Part shown: positions 1 to 8,319 of the stretch, one piece after another
Layout of the letters: every line of letters starts with the position of its first letter
Numbering within the stretch: position 1 is the stretch's first letter
Origin: Flavobacteriaceae bacterium
Lineage (GTDB): Bacteria; Bacteroidota; Bacteroidia; Flavobacteriales; Flavobacteriaceae
Assembly: GCA_020346245.1 (NCBI GenBank)
Contig: CP070778.1
Location: forward strand, 2,555,918-2,594,446
Length of the DNA stretch: 38,529 bases
Direction: 5' to 3'
Notes under the pieces: generated by a model
What the model was told of the DNA's origin: nothing
Database searches by the model: none
The model's input: only the letters and a program-made list of their open reading frames with translations
Translations under genes and position numbers: made by a program

Positions 1-1
1 G

Positions 2-436
2 GCAATTTCTGCCAGGTCGCATTGTTTTTTCCATCAGGTAGAAGGGCTTTATATTGATAAGAAGGTATCATTTGCAGATTTAAAGCAAACGCTGCAGTTT
101 TTTACCACAGAGCTTTTTGGGAAGTCCAAAATCAGGCTTCGACCATCTTATTTCCCTTTCACCGAGCCAAGTGCCGAAGTTGATGTTTATTGGGGGCTGG
201 AAACTGAAACAGACTACAAGATGACCAAAGGTACCGGTTGGTTAGAAATAATGGGATGTGGCATGGTAGATCCAAATGTATTGGACAACTGCGGTATCGA
301 TAGTGAAACTTATACCGGTTTTGCATTTGGAATGGGCATTGATCGCATTGCCCTGCTCCTTCATCAAATCTCAGATATCCGCTTGCTCAGTGAAAATGAC
401 ATAAGATTCCTGGAACAGTTTAAAAGTGCTTTTTAA
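2..436 (+). CDS. pheS: Phenylalanine--tRNA ligase alpha subunit, C-terminal part
   Basis: The reading frame is open from the left edge and ends at TAA 434-436; the N-terminal part lies outside the window. The 144 visible residues hold the class II synthetase core: the FHQVEGL motif near the start, the [14 protein letters not shown] stretch (motif 2 region), the [13 protein letters not shown] strand, and motif 3, [14 protein letters not shown], close to the C-terminus. PheS forms the catalytic subunit of the alpha2-beta2 enzyme that charges tRNA-Phe in the cytoplasm. The internal ATG at 221 lies in the middle of the catalytic domain and is not a start. The next gene is convergent, and 437-587 holds only a weak AGTAC/GTACT hairpin before a T run. 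Identity is secure from the motifs. Confidence 0.96.
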   Translation, partial: AISARSHCFFHQVEGLYIDKKVSFADLKQTLQFFTTELFGKSKIRLRPSYFPFTEPSAEVDVYWGLETETDYKMTKGTGWLEIMGCGMVDPNVLDNCGIDSETYTGFAFGMGIDRIALLLHQISDIRLLSENDIRFLEQFKSAF

Positions 437-587
437 GTACTGGCCTCTAAAATAATTGTACTCTTTTTTATTACTGGAATGCGTTCTAATCGCCTGTCTT
501 TTTGCCTTTTCAAATTTGATTAAACTAAACATTCCAGGACTAAGGGTTATAAGAAAGTGTTGCAGTTTAGTATAGTTAGAAATTGAA

Positions 588-1070
588 TTAAGTATTTGAC
601 CCCTTCCATTCACTAAAGGGGCATTTGCTCAATTGAGAATTGTAGTATTTGATATCCCCGGTTACTTCCAATCCTATCCATTCTGGCACTTCAATTTTGT
701 CATCTTCATTTTCAATTTCAATTTCTGCTATTACCAACCCCTGGTTTGAGCCAAGAAATTCATCTACTTCAATAATATGTGTTCCTATTCTTACACAATA
801 ACGGATTTTCTCCAAAATATCCTTTTCACACAACTCCAAAAGGAGTTTAGCCTCTGCTACCGGTATCTTTTTTTCCCATTCAAATCTGGAGGTGCCTGCA
901 GGGTTGGATGTGCCTTTTACGGTCAAAAAAGCACTATCATCAGCTATTCTAATTCGTACTACCCTATCGGGATGTGAATTTAAAAATCCCTGAACAATAC
1001 GTGATTCAGAATAGGCCATAGATCTATAATTGTTTGAATTCACCAAATACTTTCTTTCTATTTCTATCAT
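588..1070 (-). CDS. CYTH domain protein (triphosphate tunnel metalloenzyme family)
   Basis: This 160-residue protein begins MIEIERKYLV, the ExExK signature of the CYTH / triphosphate tunnel superfamily. Further charged strands follow in the expected order: RVVRIRI, AFLTVKG, FEWEKKI, then the EVDEF and IAEIEIE strands that line the tunnel with acidic residues. Family members hydrolyse inorganic triphosphate or act as thiamine triphosphatase or class IV adenylate cyclase. The short single-domain form here suggests a triphosphatase, but the substrate cannot be read from the sequence. It lies 35 bp downstream of the NAD(P)-binding protein gene on the same strand and is probably co-transcribed. 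The length is normal for bacterial single-domain members. Confidence 0.88.
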   Translation of the reverse strand: MIEIERKYLVNSNNYRSMAYSESRIVQGFLNSHPDRVVRIRIADDSAFLTVKGTSNPAGTSRFEWEKKIPVAEAKLLLELCEKDILEKIRYCVRIGTHIIEVDEFLGSNQGLVIAEIEIENEDDKIEVPEWIGLEVTGDIKYYNSQLSKCPFSEWKGSNT

Positions 1071-1105
1071 ATTTATTCAGCCTTAAGCACAAAATTTAGG
1101 CTCCA

Positions 1106-1774
1106 TTAGTTTTCCATTTCTCCCAATTGAACGATCTTATCGGAGGGGATTTTAACTCGTTCATATGAATTATTTGCCAGCCATACCATGCAGCGCGCAA
1201 TTGTTTCTGGTTGTACAGATCTGTATTTTCTGAGTGGCCCTACTAAAATAGCATTTAGAATAAGAAATACTTTTTTTGCAAACCATTCTCCTGGTCTGTT
1301 TTCCTGCCTATAGCCCCCAATAAGTGAAGGCTGCAAAATATGAATTTTTGGAATTCCAATGGAAATCACCGCATTTTCCATTTGCCCCTTTAGCTTATTA
1401 TAGAAGATACTGCTCTTAGCATTTGCCCCTAATGCAGAAATTACGATAAATGACCCTATTTTATTTTTTTTGCACAACGCCGTAGCACTAACAGGAATTT
1501 CAAAATCAATTTTTTTGTAAAGGTCTTTATCCGGGGTTTTGGCTTTTGTAGTCCCTATACAGCAAAAAACTTCATCTGCCAGGAAATCATGATCATGGTC
1601 CGATAATTTTAGCAGGTCAATTAGGTGTTCCTCTAACTTTTCATCCTTTATGCCAACCGATTTTCTTGAAAATAATTTTACCTTCATATACCTCGTGTCA
1701 TTAAGAAGTATCTGTAATAGTTTCCCTCCACATAAGCCGGTAGCCCCTAAAATAATGGCTGTTTTTTGTTCCAT
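1106..1774 (-). CDS. NAD(P)-binding Rossmann-fold protein (atypical SDR, HTATIP2-like)
   Basis: This 222-residue protein opens with a dinucleotide-binding motif, AIILGATGLCGGKLLQILL, and carries a YNKLKGQME segment near residue 125 that supplies the YxxxK pair of short-chain dehydrogenases. The FCCIGTT and FIVISALGA strands and the later LQPSLIGGYR segment match the NAD(P)H-binding epimerase-like group that includes HTATIP2/TIP30. The substrate is unknown. It is divergent from dinB, with only 33 bp between the two start codons, and probably leads a two-gene unit with the CYTH gene. A TATATTTA box on the minus strand (1786-1793) could be its promoter. Confidence 0.82.
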   Translation of the reverse strand: MEQKTAIILGATGLCGGKLLQILLNDTRYMKVKLFSRKSVGIKDEKLEEHLIDLLKLSDHDHDFLADEVFCCIGTTKAKTPDKDLYKKIDFEIPVSATALCKKNKIGSFIVISALGANAKSSIFYNKLKGQMENAVISIGIPKIHILQPSLIGGYRQENRPGEWFAKKVFLILNAILVGPLRKYRSVQPETIARCMVWLANNSYERVKIPSDKIVQLGEMEN

Positions 1775-1796
1775 TTCAATTAGACTAAATATACCT

Positions 1797-1804
1797 TAAA
1801 TTTG
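1797..1804 (+). promoter_or_regulatory. Candidate -7 box for dinB
   Basis: TAAATTTG matches the Bacteroidota -7 consensus TAnnTTTG and ends 3 bp before the preferred dinB ATG, so the message would be leaderless or nearly so. I see no TTTG element at the usual 19-21 bp spacing; the nearest TTTG (1765-1768) is 28 bp upstream. Confidence 0.4.
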
Positions 1805-1807
1805 AAT

Positions 1808-2908
1808 ATGCACGACGAATCCGCTTTGCGAAAAATAATACATGTAGACATGGATGCATTTTATGCCTCGGTTGAGCAAATGGATAATTCTGATCTGAGG
1901 GGCAAGCCGGTTGCTGTAGGTGGAAGTGAAAAAAGAGGGGTGGTCTCCGCAGCAAGCTACGAGGCTAGAAAATTTGGAGTTAAAAGTGCCATGAGCGGTT
2001 ATTTGGCAAGACAAAATTGTCCGAATATCATATTTGTAAAACCACGCTTTCATAGATACAAAGAAGTATCACTTCAAATTAGAAAAATCTTCCTGGACTA
2101 TACGGATATGGTAGAACCCCTTTCATTGGATGAAGCCTATCTGGATGTTACAATGAATAAAAAGGGAAATCCTTCTGCTACCCTGATTGCTCAGGAAATA
2201 AGGCAGCGGATTTTTAATGAAATTGGATTAACCGCCTCGGCAGGAATATCCATAAACAAATTTGTAGCCAAAATTGCCAGCGACTATAACAAGCCCAATG
2301 GACAAAAAACAGTGAATCCGGAGGAGGTAGTTCAATTCCTTGAAGATTTAGAGATAAGAAAGTTCTATGGAGTTGGTAAAGTCACCGCTGATAAAATGTA
2401 TAAACTCGGTATTTTTACCGGTAAAGATTTGAAAAGCAAATCGCTTGAATTTCTGGAAAGTCATTTTGGAAAGAGTGGAAAACACTACTACTATGTGGTT
2501 AGAGGCATTCATAATAGTGCAGTAAAGGCTGAGCGAATTCCAAAATCTGTTGGCGCCGAACGTACTTTTAGCAAAAATCTTAGTAGTGAGATTTTCATGT
2601 TAGAACGATTAGAGCATATTGCCAACGAGTTGGAAGGCAGGTTAAAGAAATCTGGAATAGCTGGTAAAACAATAACCTTGAAAATAAAATACAGTGATTT
2701 TACCCTCCAAACACGAAGTAAAACTTTACCCTATTTTGTAGCAGATAAAGATCTAATTATAGTGACGGCCAAGGAATTGTTATATCAAGAAAGACTGGAA
2801 AATTCCGTTCGCCTGTTAGGTCTTTCACTAGCAAATCTGAATACAGATATCAGGGAGCAGCATAAGATAAAAGATGTTGTTTCAGTTCAACTCAGTTTTG
2901 ATTTCTAA
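1808..2908 (+). CDS. dinB: DNA polymerase IV (Y-family translesion polymerase)
   Basis: The 366-residue protein has the Y-family catalytic signatures: HVDMDAFYASVEQ near the N-terminus with the first metal-binding Asp, SLDEAYLDV with the second acidic pair, and SAGISINKFVAKIASDYNKPNGQ in the palm. The little-finger domain follows, and the protein ends VQLSFDF, which resembles a sliding-clamp-binding peptide. It copies past lesions in the nucleoid with low fidelity. I chose ATG 1808 over the in-frame TTG at 1802 because MHDESALRKIIHVDMDAF matches the usual family N-terminus. No LexA-like palindrome is obvious in the very short upstream region. Length is normal for DinB. Confidence 0.95.
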   Translation: MHDESALRKIIHVDMDAFYASVEQMDNSDLRGKPVAVGGSEKRGVVSAASYEARKFGVKSAMSGYLARQNCPNIIFVKPRFHRYKEVSLQIRKIFLDYTDMVEPLSLDEAYLDVTMNKKGNPSATLIAQEIRQRIFNEIGLTASAGISINKFVAKIASDYNKPNGQKTVNPEEVVQFLEDLEIRKFYGVGKVTADKMYKLGIFTGKDLKSKSLEFLESHFGKSGKHYYYVVRGIHNSAVKAERIPKSVGAERTFSKNLSSEIFMLERLEHIANELEGRLKKSGIAGKTITLKIKYSDFTLQTRSKTLPYFVADKDLIIVTAKELLYQERLENSVRLLGLSLANLNTDIREQHKIKDVVSVQLSFDF

Positions 2909-3221
2909 ACTAGAATTTTATTCATATCTGATCCTTTTTATTTAAAACCTTCGCTTTATCAGGACATGATTATTTTGCAATTTGGGGGCCAACGGATAGA
3001 AATTAATTATTTTTTTGTTTAAAGTTAGGTATTAAAAACCACGATGTATAAGGCTATTATTAAACAAAACTGTTAATAGGTCATTTGAATTTCTCAACTT
3101 AAATATCTTTTAGTAGTATTGACTAAAATTGCTATGAGAAAGAAAGTTAATAATTCCTTTTTAGGAAAACTTTTTCTTTCCAATTTCAAAATTTTAATCG
3201 TCTTTAAAAGAATTAGAATTA
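2909..3221. other. Intergenic region between dinB and the PAS gene
   Basis: This 313-bp AT-rich stretch has no convincing gene. A 36-codon frame at 3134-3242 and a 62-codon frame on the minus strand show no recognisable composition and overlap the PAS gene start. I see no exact TAnnTTTG box and no strong terminator hairpin. Confidence 0.5.
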
Positions 3222-3743
3222 ATGAAGGAATTTCAAAATTATGACACCGCTGCCTCGAGTTTCTATAAACGCAACCAGGCAAAAGTCCTCCCTATTTTAT
3301 CCTGGGATCTTTCAGGATCTTATTTTGATAAGACCTGCAAAGATTTTGACGATCTCAGAGTTCTAAAAAGTCTGGCTTTAAGGAACCACTGGTCATACAA
3401 AAATACATTCAAAGAAGATTTTCTGGACAAACAACAAGTTATTGTTGTCACTGACCCTGAATTGAAAATTGTATATGCCACGAATAATATCTTTAACATG
3501 AATGGATATACCCCGGATGAGGTAAAAGATAAAACTCCAAAAATCTTTCAGGGTAAAAAAACCAGTAGTAAAACAAATGCTGCTATTTCAAAAGCCATTA
3601 GAAACAGGGAAGCTTTTGAAGCTACAGTCGTTAATTACAGAAAAGATGGCTCAACCTATAACTGTTGGATCAAAGGCGAACCCATTTTCAACAAAAAGGG
3701 CCAAATTGTAAATTTTATAGCTTACGAACGAGAGGTGGCATAA
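3222..3743 (+). CDS. Stand-alone PAS domain protein
   Basis: The 173-residue protein has an N-terminal segment of about 65 residues without recognisable features and then a single PAS domain (about 68-170). That domain reads VIVVTDPELKIVYATNNIF, NMNGYTPDEVKDKTPKIFQG, a helical AISKAIRNREAFEATVVNYRK segment and GSTYNCWIKGEPIFNKKGQI. There is no kinase, cyclase or DNA-binding domain. The KTPKIFQG segment aligns with the GRNCRFLQG region of blue-light LOV domains but lacks the flavin-binding cysteine, so photochemistry of the LOV type is not expected. It may sense a ligand or act as a protein-interaction module; the partner is unknown. It stands between dinB and the convergent pyk. Confidence 0.82.
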   Translation: MKEFQNYDTAASSFYKRNQAKVLPILSWDLSGSYFDKTCKDFDDLRVLKSLALRNHWSYKNTFKEDFLDKQQVIVVTDPELKIVYATNNIFNMNGYTPDEVKDKTPKIFQGKKTSSKTNAAISKAIRNREAFEATVVNYRKDGSTYNCWIKGEPIFNKKGQIVNFIAYEREVA

Positions 3744-3765
3744 GAATTTCTAACTGCACATTGAT

Positions 3766-5208
3766 CTAGAAAGCACAGGTTTCTATTTCTGTTACTCTTA
3801 GAGTATTTACCATACCCTTGTTCTTTATAGGCATTGCAGCCAAACTTATAAGCATATCACCAACGTCTAAAAATCCCTTTTTACATGCTATGGCATTTAC
3901 ATCTTCGATAGTCTCATCTGTTGAAACAAACTTATCATAGTAAAATGTTTTCACTCCCCATAGCAGGTTCAGCTGTGTTAAAATTCTTTTGTTTGATGTA
4001 AACACCAAAATATGAGCACTTGGTCGCCATGCTGAAATCTGGAAAGCAGTATATCCACTATTCGTAAGGGTGGATATGGCTTTGGCCTTAATCTCATTGG
4101 CCATTATAGCCGCATGATAACAAACAGATTTAGTTATATACCTTTTAGTCCGAATATGTGGGGGTTCCTGAGGAACCTGAATTAATTCAGATCCTTCAAC
4201 ACTATGCAGGATACTGGCCATTTTTTGAATAACCTCAACCGGATAATTTCCTACAGATGTCTCTCCAGAAAGCATTACCGCATCTGCTCCATCCATTACA
4301 GAGTTTGCAACATCGTTAACCTCAGCCCTTGTAGGTGTAAGGGATGTAATCATGGTTTCCATCATTTGAGTGGCGATAATTACAGGAATCCTGGCTTTTT
4401 TAGCTCTCAACACCAATTTCTTTTGGATCAACGGAACCTCCTGAGCCGGAACTTCGACACCAAGGTCTCCTCTTGCAACCATTATACCATCGCAATAGGA
4501 AACAATTTTATCAATATTTTTTACTGCTTCCGGTTTCTCAATCTTTGCAATTATTGGAATCTTATCTTTAGAATGTTCTCTGATTAAATTTTGAAGATCA
4601 ATAAGGTCCTGACTAAATCGAACAAAAGACAAGGCAATCCAATCTACATGGAGAGATATTGCGAAAATGGCATCTTCAATATCCTTTTCTGTAAGAGCAG
4701 GTAAGCTAATATTAGTGTTTGGAAGGTTTACTCCTTTTTTCGATTTCAATGGCCCTCCTTGAATTACTTTTGCCCTTACTTCATTCTCCTTGTTCGTTGT
4801 AAGGACTTCAAACATTAGTTTGCCGTCGTCCAGCAAAATGCGTTCACCGGGGTTTACGTCTTTTGGAAAGCTCGAATAATTCATATACACTTTTTCGGCA
4901 TTCCCTTCGAATGGATCACCTGTTACAAAGGTTATTTCATCGTCCGGAGCTACAATAACTTCGCCTCCCATTACTCCTACTCTCAATTTCGGACCCTGCA
5001 AGTCTGCCAGGATGGCCGTATACGTTCCCATCTCTTCGTTAAGTGATCGAATCATTTCGACGCGCTTGGTAACATCGTCATAATCGGCATGAGAAAAATT
5101 AATCCTAAAGACATCTACTCCAGATTCTATCATCTCCTTCAGGACCTCTCTTTTACTCGTTGCCGGCCCTAAAGTGGCTACAATTTTTGTCTTTTTTGTA
5201 TTGGGCAT
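3766..5208 (-). CDS. pyk: Pyruvate kinase
   Basis: The 480-residue protein converts phosphoenolpyruvate and ADP to pyruvate and ATP in glycolysis. It shows the full set of family blocks: TKIVATLGPATS at the N-terminus, INFSHA, ILADLQGPKLRVG, the catalytic-lysine strand IIAKIEKPEAV, MVARGDLGVEVPAQEVP, and ATQMMETMITSLTPTRAEVNDVANSVMDGADAVMLSGETSVG. The C-terminal domain is present and the length is normal. It is the last gene of the minus-strand acpP-fabF-rnc-IPExxxVDY-pyk run, starting 4 bp after the upstream gene ends, so it is very probably translated from the same message. Confidence 0.97.
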   Translation of the reverse strand: MPNTKKTKIVATLGPATSKREVLKEMIESGVDVFRINFSHADYDDVTKRVEMIRSLNEEMGTYTAILADLQGPKLRVGVMGGEVIVAPDDEITFVTGDPFEGNAEKVYMNYSSFPKDVNPGERILLDDGKLMFEVLTTNKENEVRAKVIQGGPLKSKKGVNLPNTNISLPALTEKDIEDAIFAISLHVDWIALSFVRFSQDLIDLQNLIREHSKDKIPIIAKIEKPEAVKNIDKIVSYCDGIMVARGDLGVEVPAQEVPLIQKKLVLRAKKARIPVIIATQMMETMITSLTPTRAEVNDVANSVMDGADAVMLSGETSVGNYPVEVIQKMASILHSVEGSELIQVPQEPPHIRTKRYITKSVCYHAAIMANEIKAKAISTLTNSGYTAFQISAWRPSAHILVFTSNKRILTQLNLLWGVKTFYYDKFVSTDETIEDVNAIACKKGFLDVGDMLISLAAMPIKNKGMVNTLRVTEIETCAF

Positions 5209-5212
5209 ACTT

Positions 5213-5677
5213 CTATATAATTAAGTTTTGCTTGGATTTTATTTTATCGGTTTCAATCTGGTATGCAGTAATTATCTTGGGTATTTCAAGAATAGAATCA
5301 AGCATCCCGCTATCCACTTCATCTTCTTCCTGTTCAATTTTTAATAAATAATCCACATCCTTGTATTCAGGTAATACGTGATAAACAGTAGAAGATGTTT
5401 CATCGCTAAAAAGATCATGAAATTCCAAATATTCTTCTTTAACACTGGTATTTACGATTAAAGTCCAATACCTTTCATTAAGTTTATCTTTCCAATCATA
5501 AATTGGAAAGGAGGTTTCATTAGATATATCGAGATCTTTCTCAGACCTTTTTAAATTTATTTTAAGTGCCCTGTTCAATGCATAGGCCAGAGCATAATCT
5601 TCCAAACCACAATGCAATGCAATGAGCACATAGTTTTCCTCACAAAAATCATCAGAAAATTTATGCAATGTGATCAT
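5213..5677 (-). CDS. IPExxxVDY family protein
   Basis: This 154-residue acidic protein carries LPEYKDVDYLLKI at about residues 103-115, a variant of the IPExxxVDY motif that names a family of unknown function found in Bacteroidota. The N-terminal half (LHCGLEDYALAYALNRALKINLKRSEKDL) also looks like that family. It has no signal peptide or membrane segment. Its place between rnc and pyk, 30 bp after rnc and 4 bp before pyk on the same strand, is the usual one for this family. No biochemical role can be assigned; the context suggests only that it is expressed with core metabolism and RNA processing. Confidence 0.85.
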   Translation of the reverse strand: MITLHKFSDDFCEENYVLIALHCGLEDYALAYALNRALKINLKRSEKDLDISNETSFPIYDWKDKLNERYWTLIVNTSVKEEYLEFHDLFSDETSSTVYHVLPEYKDVDYLLKIEQEEDEVDSGMLDSILEIPKIITAYQIETDKIKSKQNLII

Positions 5678-5707
5678 TTCTTCGTGTAAAATGTAAATAT
5701 AAGACTA

Positions 5708-6451
5708 TTATATCTGTATCCTTCCCATTTTGTCCTGAAGGGCAAAAAATGCTCTTTTAGATGCCTTTTCTTCAGCTTTCTTTTTTGAAGTAGCCCTGGC
5801 CTTGGCCATTACTCTTTCATCTATTGAAAGTTTAACGGCAAAATGCTTCAAAGGGTCCTTACCAGTATCTTCATATACCTTGTATTTGAATTCCTTTTTC
5901 TGCTTTTGGCACCATTCAATCACAAGACTTTTATAGCTTATTACTTTACCTTCGAGCTGCTCAATATCAACATATGGCTCTATTACCCTGTCATGAATGA
6001 ACTTCTCACAATATTTATAACCCCTGTCCAAATAAATTGCCCCAATCAGTGCTTCAAAAACATTTCCATGAATATTATCACCAAAATGTGATTTGGGAAT
6101 TCTACTTTCTACATAGGAAATCAGATCCAAATCCTTCCCTAATTCATTTAAATGCTTTCTGCTTACTATTTTAGAGCGCATTTTAGTTAAGTAGCCTTCA
6201 TCCCCGTTAGGGACTTCATTATAGAGGTATCTCGAAATAATAGTTCCTAACATAGAATCGCCAAGAAATTCAAGCCTCTCATAATTCAATGGCAGGCCAT
6301 TTTTATCTTTTTTGTTAGCAGACCTGTGAAGGAAGGCCTTTTTATAAACATTTAGCTTTTTGGGTTTAAACCCCAAAATATTTGAAATCCCTAAAAAAAA
6401 ATCCCCATCCTCTTTAGGATGGGAATTGAATATATTTGAAGGAAAATTCAT
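5708..6451 (-). CDS. rnc: Ribonuclease III
   Basis: The 247-residue protein has the RNase III catalytic signature NYERLEFLGDSMLGTIISRYLY (about 56-77) and the second acidic cluster GNVFEALIGAIYLDRGYKY, followed by a C-terminal double-stranded-RNA-binding domain that ends in the Ala/Lys-rich helix KARATSKKKAEEKASKRAFFAL. It cleaves double-stranded RNA, including rRNA precursors. The N-terminus is slightly longer than the E. coli enzyme. The gene starts 8 bp after the fabF stop and so belongs to the same transcription unit; the rnc-fabF-acpP linkage is common in many bacteria. Confidence 0.96.
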   Translation of the reverse strand: MNFPSNIFNSHPKEDGDFFLGISNILGFKPKKLNVYKKAFLHRSANKKDKNGLPLNYERLEFLGDSMLGTIISRYLYNEVPNGDEGYLTKMRSKIVSRKHLNELGKDLDLISYVESRIPKSHFGDNIHGNVFEALIGAIYLDRGYKYCEKFIHDRVIEPYVDIEQLEGKVISYKSLVIEWCQKQKKEFKYKVYEDTGKDPLKHFAVKLSIDERVMAKARATSKKKAEEKASKRAFFALQDKMGRIQI

Positions 6452-6459
6452 CTTGCTTT

Positions 6460-7710
6460 TTAGCTATATTTCTTGAAAACCACACATGCATTATGGCCAC
6501 CAAAACCAAAAGTGTTACTCATTGCCACATTAACCTCCCTATTCTGGGCTTTGTTTAGTGTTAAATTTAGATTTGGGTCTATATTTTCGTCTACCACAGA
6601 ATGATTTATGGTCGGCGGAACCAAGCTATGACTCATTGCCAAAATAGAGGCAATAGCCTCAATAGCGCCGGCAGCGCCCAATAAATGCCCTGTCATTGAT
6701 TTTGTAGAATTAATATTTATGTTAGGAGCATGTTCACCAAAAACCTGACTTATTGCTTTTAATTCAGCAACATCACCCAAAGGGGTAGCAGTACCATGCG
6801 TATTGATAGCATCAACATCTTCCGGTTTAAGGTTTGCATCACGCAAACAGTTTTCCATAACTCTTACCACACCAATACCTTCAGGATGTGGTGCAGTCAT
6901 ATGATGGGCATCACTCGAAAGTCCTCCTCCAACTAATTCCGCATATATTTTGGCTCCCCGGGCCTTAGCATGTTCCAATTCTTCCAGTATTAATGCCCCG
7001 GCTCCTTCCCCAAGTACAAAACCGTCTCTTGTTGCATCAAAAGGTCTTGATGCTGTTGCCGGGCTATCGTTTCGGGTAGACAAGGCATGCATAGCATTAA
7101 AACCTCCCATCCCTGCAATAGTGACTGCCGCCTCACTTCCTCCGGAGACAACCATATCGCAATAGCCTAATCTGATATAATTTAGTGCATCAATCATAGC
7201 ATTGGCAGAAGAGGCACAAGCAGATACTGTTGTATAATTAGGCCCCATAAAGCCATGCTTAATTGAGATATTACCAGGAGCAATATCTGCAATCATTTTA
7301 GGTATAAAAAAAGGATTAAATCTTGGAGTTCCGTCACCGCTGGCAAAGTTTAAAACCTCATTTTGAAAGGTTTCCAAACCGCCAATTCCAGCACCCCAGA
7401 TAACACCCACTCTAAATTTATCTATTTTCTCCAGATCTAACCCAGAATCTGCAATGGCTTCATCTGAAGATATCAAGGCATACTGAGCAAATTTATCTAA
7501 TTTTCGCGCTTCCTTTCTGTCAAAGTAGTCCTGTGAATCAAAGTTTTTTAATTCGCAGGCAAATTTAGTTTTGAACTTTTCTGTATCGTAATAGGTTATT
7601 GGCGCTGATCCGCTTTTGCCTTCCTTTAAACCTTTCCAATATTGTTCAATGTTATTACCAATAGGTGTTAAGGCACCAAGTCCAGTAACCACAACTCTTT
7701 TTAATTGCAT
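6460..7710 (-). CDS. fabF: Beta-ketoacyl-ACP synthase II
   Basis: The 416-residue condensing enzyme extends acyl chains in type II fatty-acid synthesis. Its catalytic triad is visible: Cys165 in TVSACASSANAM, His305 in AINTHGTATPLGD and His342 in STKSMTGHLLGAAGA. The N-terminal RVVVTGLGALTPIGN and C-terminal NTFGFGGHNACVVF blocks are typical. It follows acpP on the minus strand after a 110-bp gap that contains a terminator-like hairpin, and is followed closely by rnc. Length is normal, and the FabF assignment over FabB follows from overall motif similarity and the linkage to acpP. Confidence 0.96.
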   Translation of the reverse strand: MQLKRVVVTGLGALTPIGNNIEQYWKGLKEGKSGSAPITYYDTEKFKTKFACELKNFDSQDYFDRKEARKLDKFAQYALISSDEAIADSGLDLEKIDKFRVGVIWGAGIGGLETFQNEVLNFASGDGTPRFNPFFIPKMIADIAPGNISIKHGFMGPNYTTVSACASSANAMIDALNYIRLGYCDMVVSGGSEAAVTIAGMGGFNAMHALSTRNDSPATASRPFDATRDGFVLGEGAGALILEELEHAKARGAKIYAELVGGGLSSDAHHMTAPHPEGIGVVRVMENCLRDANLKPEDVDAINTHGTATPLGDVAELKAISQVFGEHAPNININSTKSMTGHLLGAAGAIEAIASILAMSHSLVPPTINHSVVDENIDPNLNLTLNKAQNREVNVAMSNTFGFGGHNACVVFKKYS

Positions 7711-7751
7711 TTAACCAAATTTTAAATTGATGTCTAACCCAAGTGTAAATT

Positions 7752-7792
7752 AAAAAAAATTATCCATGCAGCACGATTACCGCATGGATAAT
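7752..7792 (-). terminator. Intrinsic terminator-like hairpin between acpP and fabF
   Basis: Read on the minus strand, an 11-bp perfect stem (arms 7782-7792 and 7759-7769, ATTATCCATGC and its complement) with a 12-nt loop is followed by a run of eight T (7752-7759). It should stop part of the transcription leaving acpP, giving more acpP than fabF message. No new TAnnTTTG box is obvious between the hairpin and the fabF ATG at 7710, so partial read-through is the simplest model. Confidence 0.7.
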
Positions 7793-7820
7793 TATAAATC
7801 TTTATTAAGAAATCATAAAT

Positions 7821-8054
7821 TTATTTGGCTTCTTCTATATAACTAATAGCCTGGCCAACTGTTGCTATATTTTCTGCTTGATCATCAGGGATTTGAATAT
7901 CAAATTCCTTTTCAAATTCCATTATCAACTCAACAGTATCCAATGAATCTGCCCCTAAGTCGTTGGTAAAGCTAGCTTCGGCCACAACTTCGTTCTCATC
8001 AACTCCTAATTTATCAACGATGATAGCTTTTACTCTTGATGCAATGTCTGACAT
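7821..8054 (-). CDS. acpP: Acyl carrier protein
   Basis: This 77-residue acidic protein has the phosphopantetheine attachment motif [18 protein letters not shown] with the modified serine at position 37. It carries acyl intermediates for fatty-acid and lipid synthesis. The length and the C-terminal helix ([17 protein letters not shown]) are typical. It is the first gene of the minus-strand cluster that continues with fabF. About 265 bp separate it from the divergent purN, and its promoter must lie there; a minus-strand TACATTTT sequence is the nearest match I see to a -7 box, but it is imperfect. The longer minus-strand frame upstream does not code for it. Confidence 0.97.
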   Translation of the reverse strand: MSDIASRVKAIIVDKLGVDENEVVAEASFTNDLGADSLDTVELIMEFEKEFDIQIPDDQAENIATVGQAISYIEEAK

Positions 8055-8306
8055 AATAATTTTGGTTTTTAAAATTTAAATCGTTGGCAAAAATAAAAAA
8101 CTTATAATGTAATAACACTATTTGTCGTAAAAATGTATCGTAATTTAAGAAATTTAAACACAAGAATATTAGTTTAGACATAAATTTTCTACCACGGAAA
8201 CGCCTAAAATCAATAAAATTAGATATTTTTTTCACTTAATTATGACATATTTCAGGTAGTCAATCATCATATTTTTAATAAACTTAGAACTTAATTTCAA
8301 AAAGAA

Positions 8307-8314
8307 TATTTTTG
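8307..8314 (+). promoter_or_regulatory. Candidate -7 box for purN
   Basis: TATTTTTG fits TAnnTTTG exactly and ends 5 bp before the purN ATG at 8320. The predicted transcript start would fall at or next to the start codon, so the message would be leaderless or have a leader of only a few bases. No clear TTTG element is seen about 19 bp upstream. Confidence 0.45.
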
Positions 8315-8319
8315 CCTAA

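Noticed and set aside
474..537. CTGGAATG / CATTCCAG inverted repeat in the pheS-CYTH gap
   Set aside because: 8-bp arms with a 48-nt loop in AT-rich DNA are within chance expectation, and no T run follows.
371..613. 80-codon minus-strand frame across the end of pheS
   Set aside because: It overlaps pheS and the end of the CYTH gene, has no recognisable motif, and the intergenic part is not independently protein-like.
3134..3242. 36-codon frame upstream of the PAS gene
   Set aside because: It overlaps the PAS start in another frame and has no convincing start context or known features.
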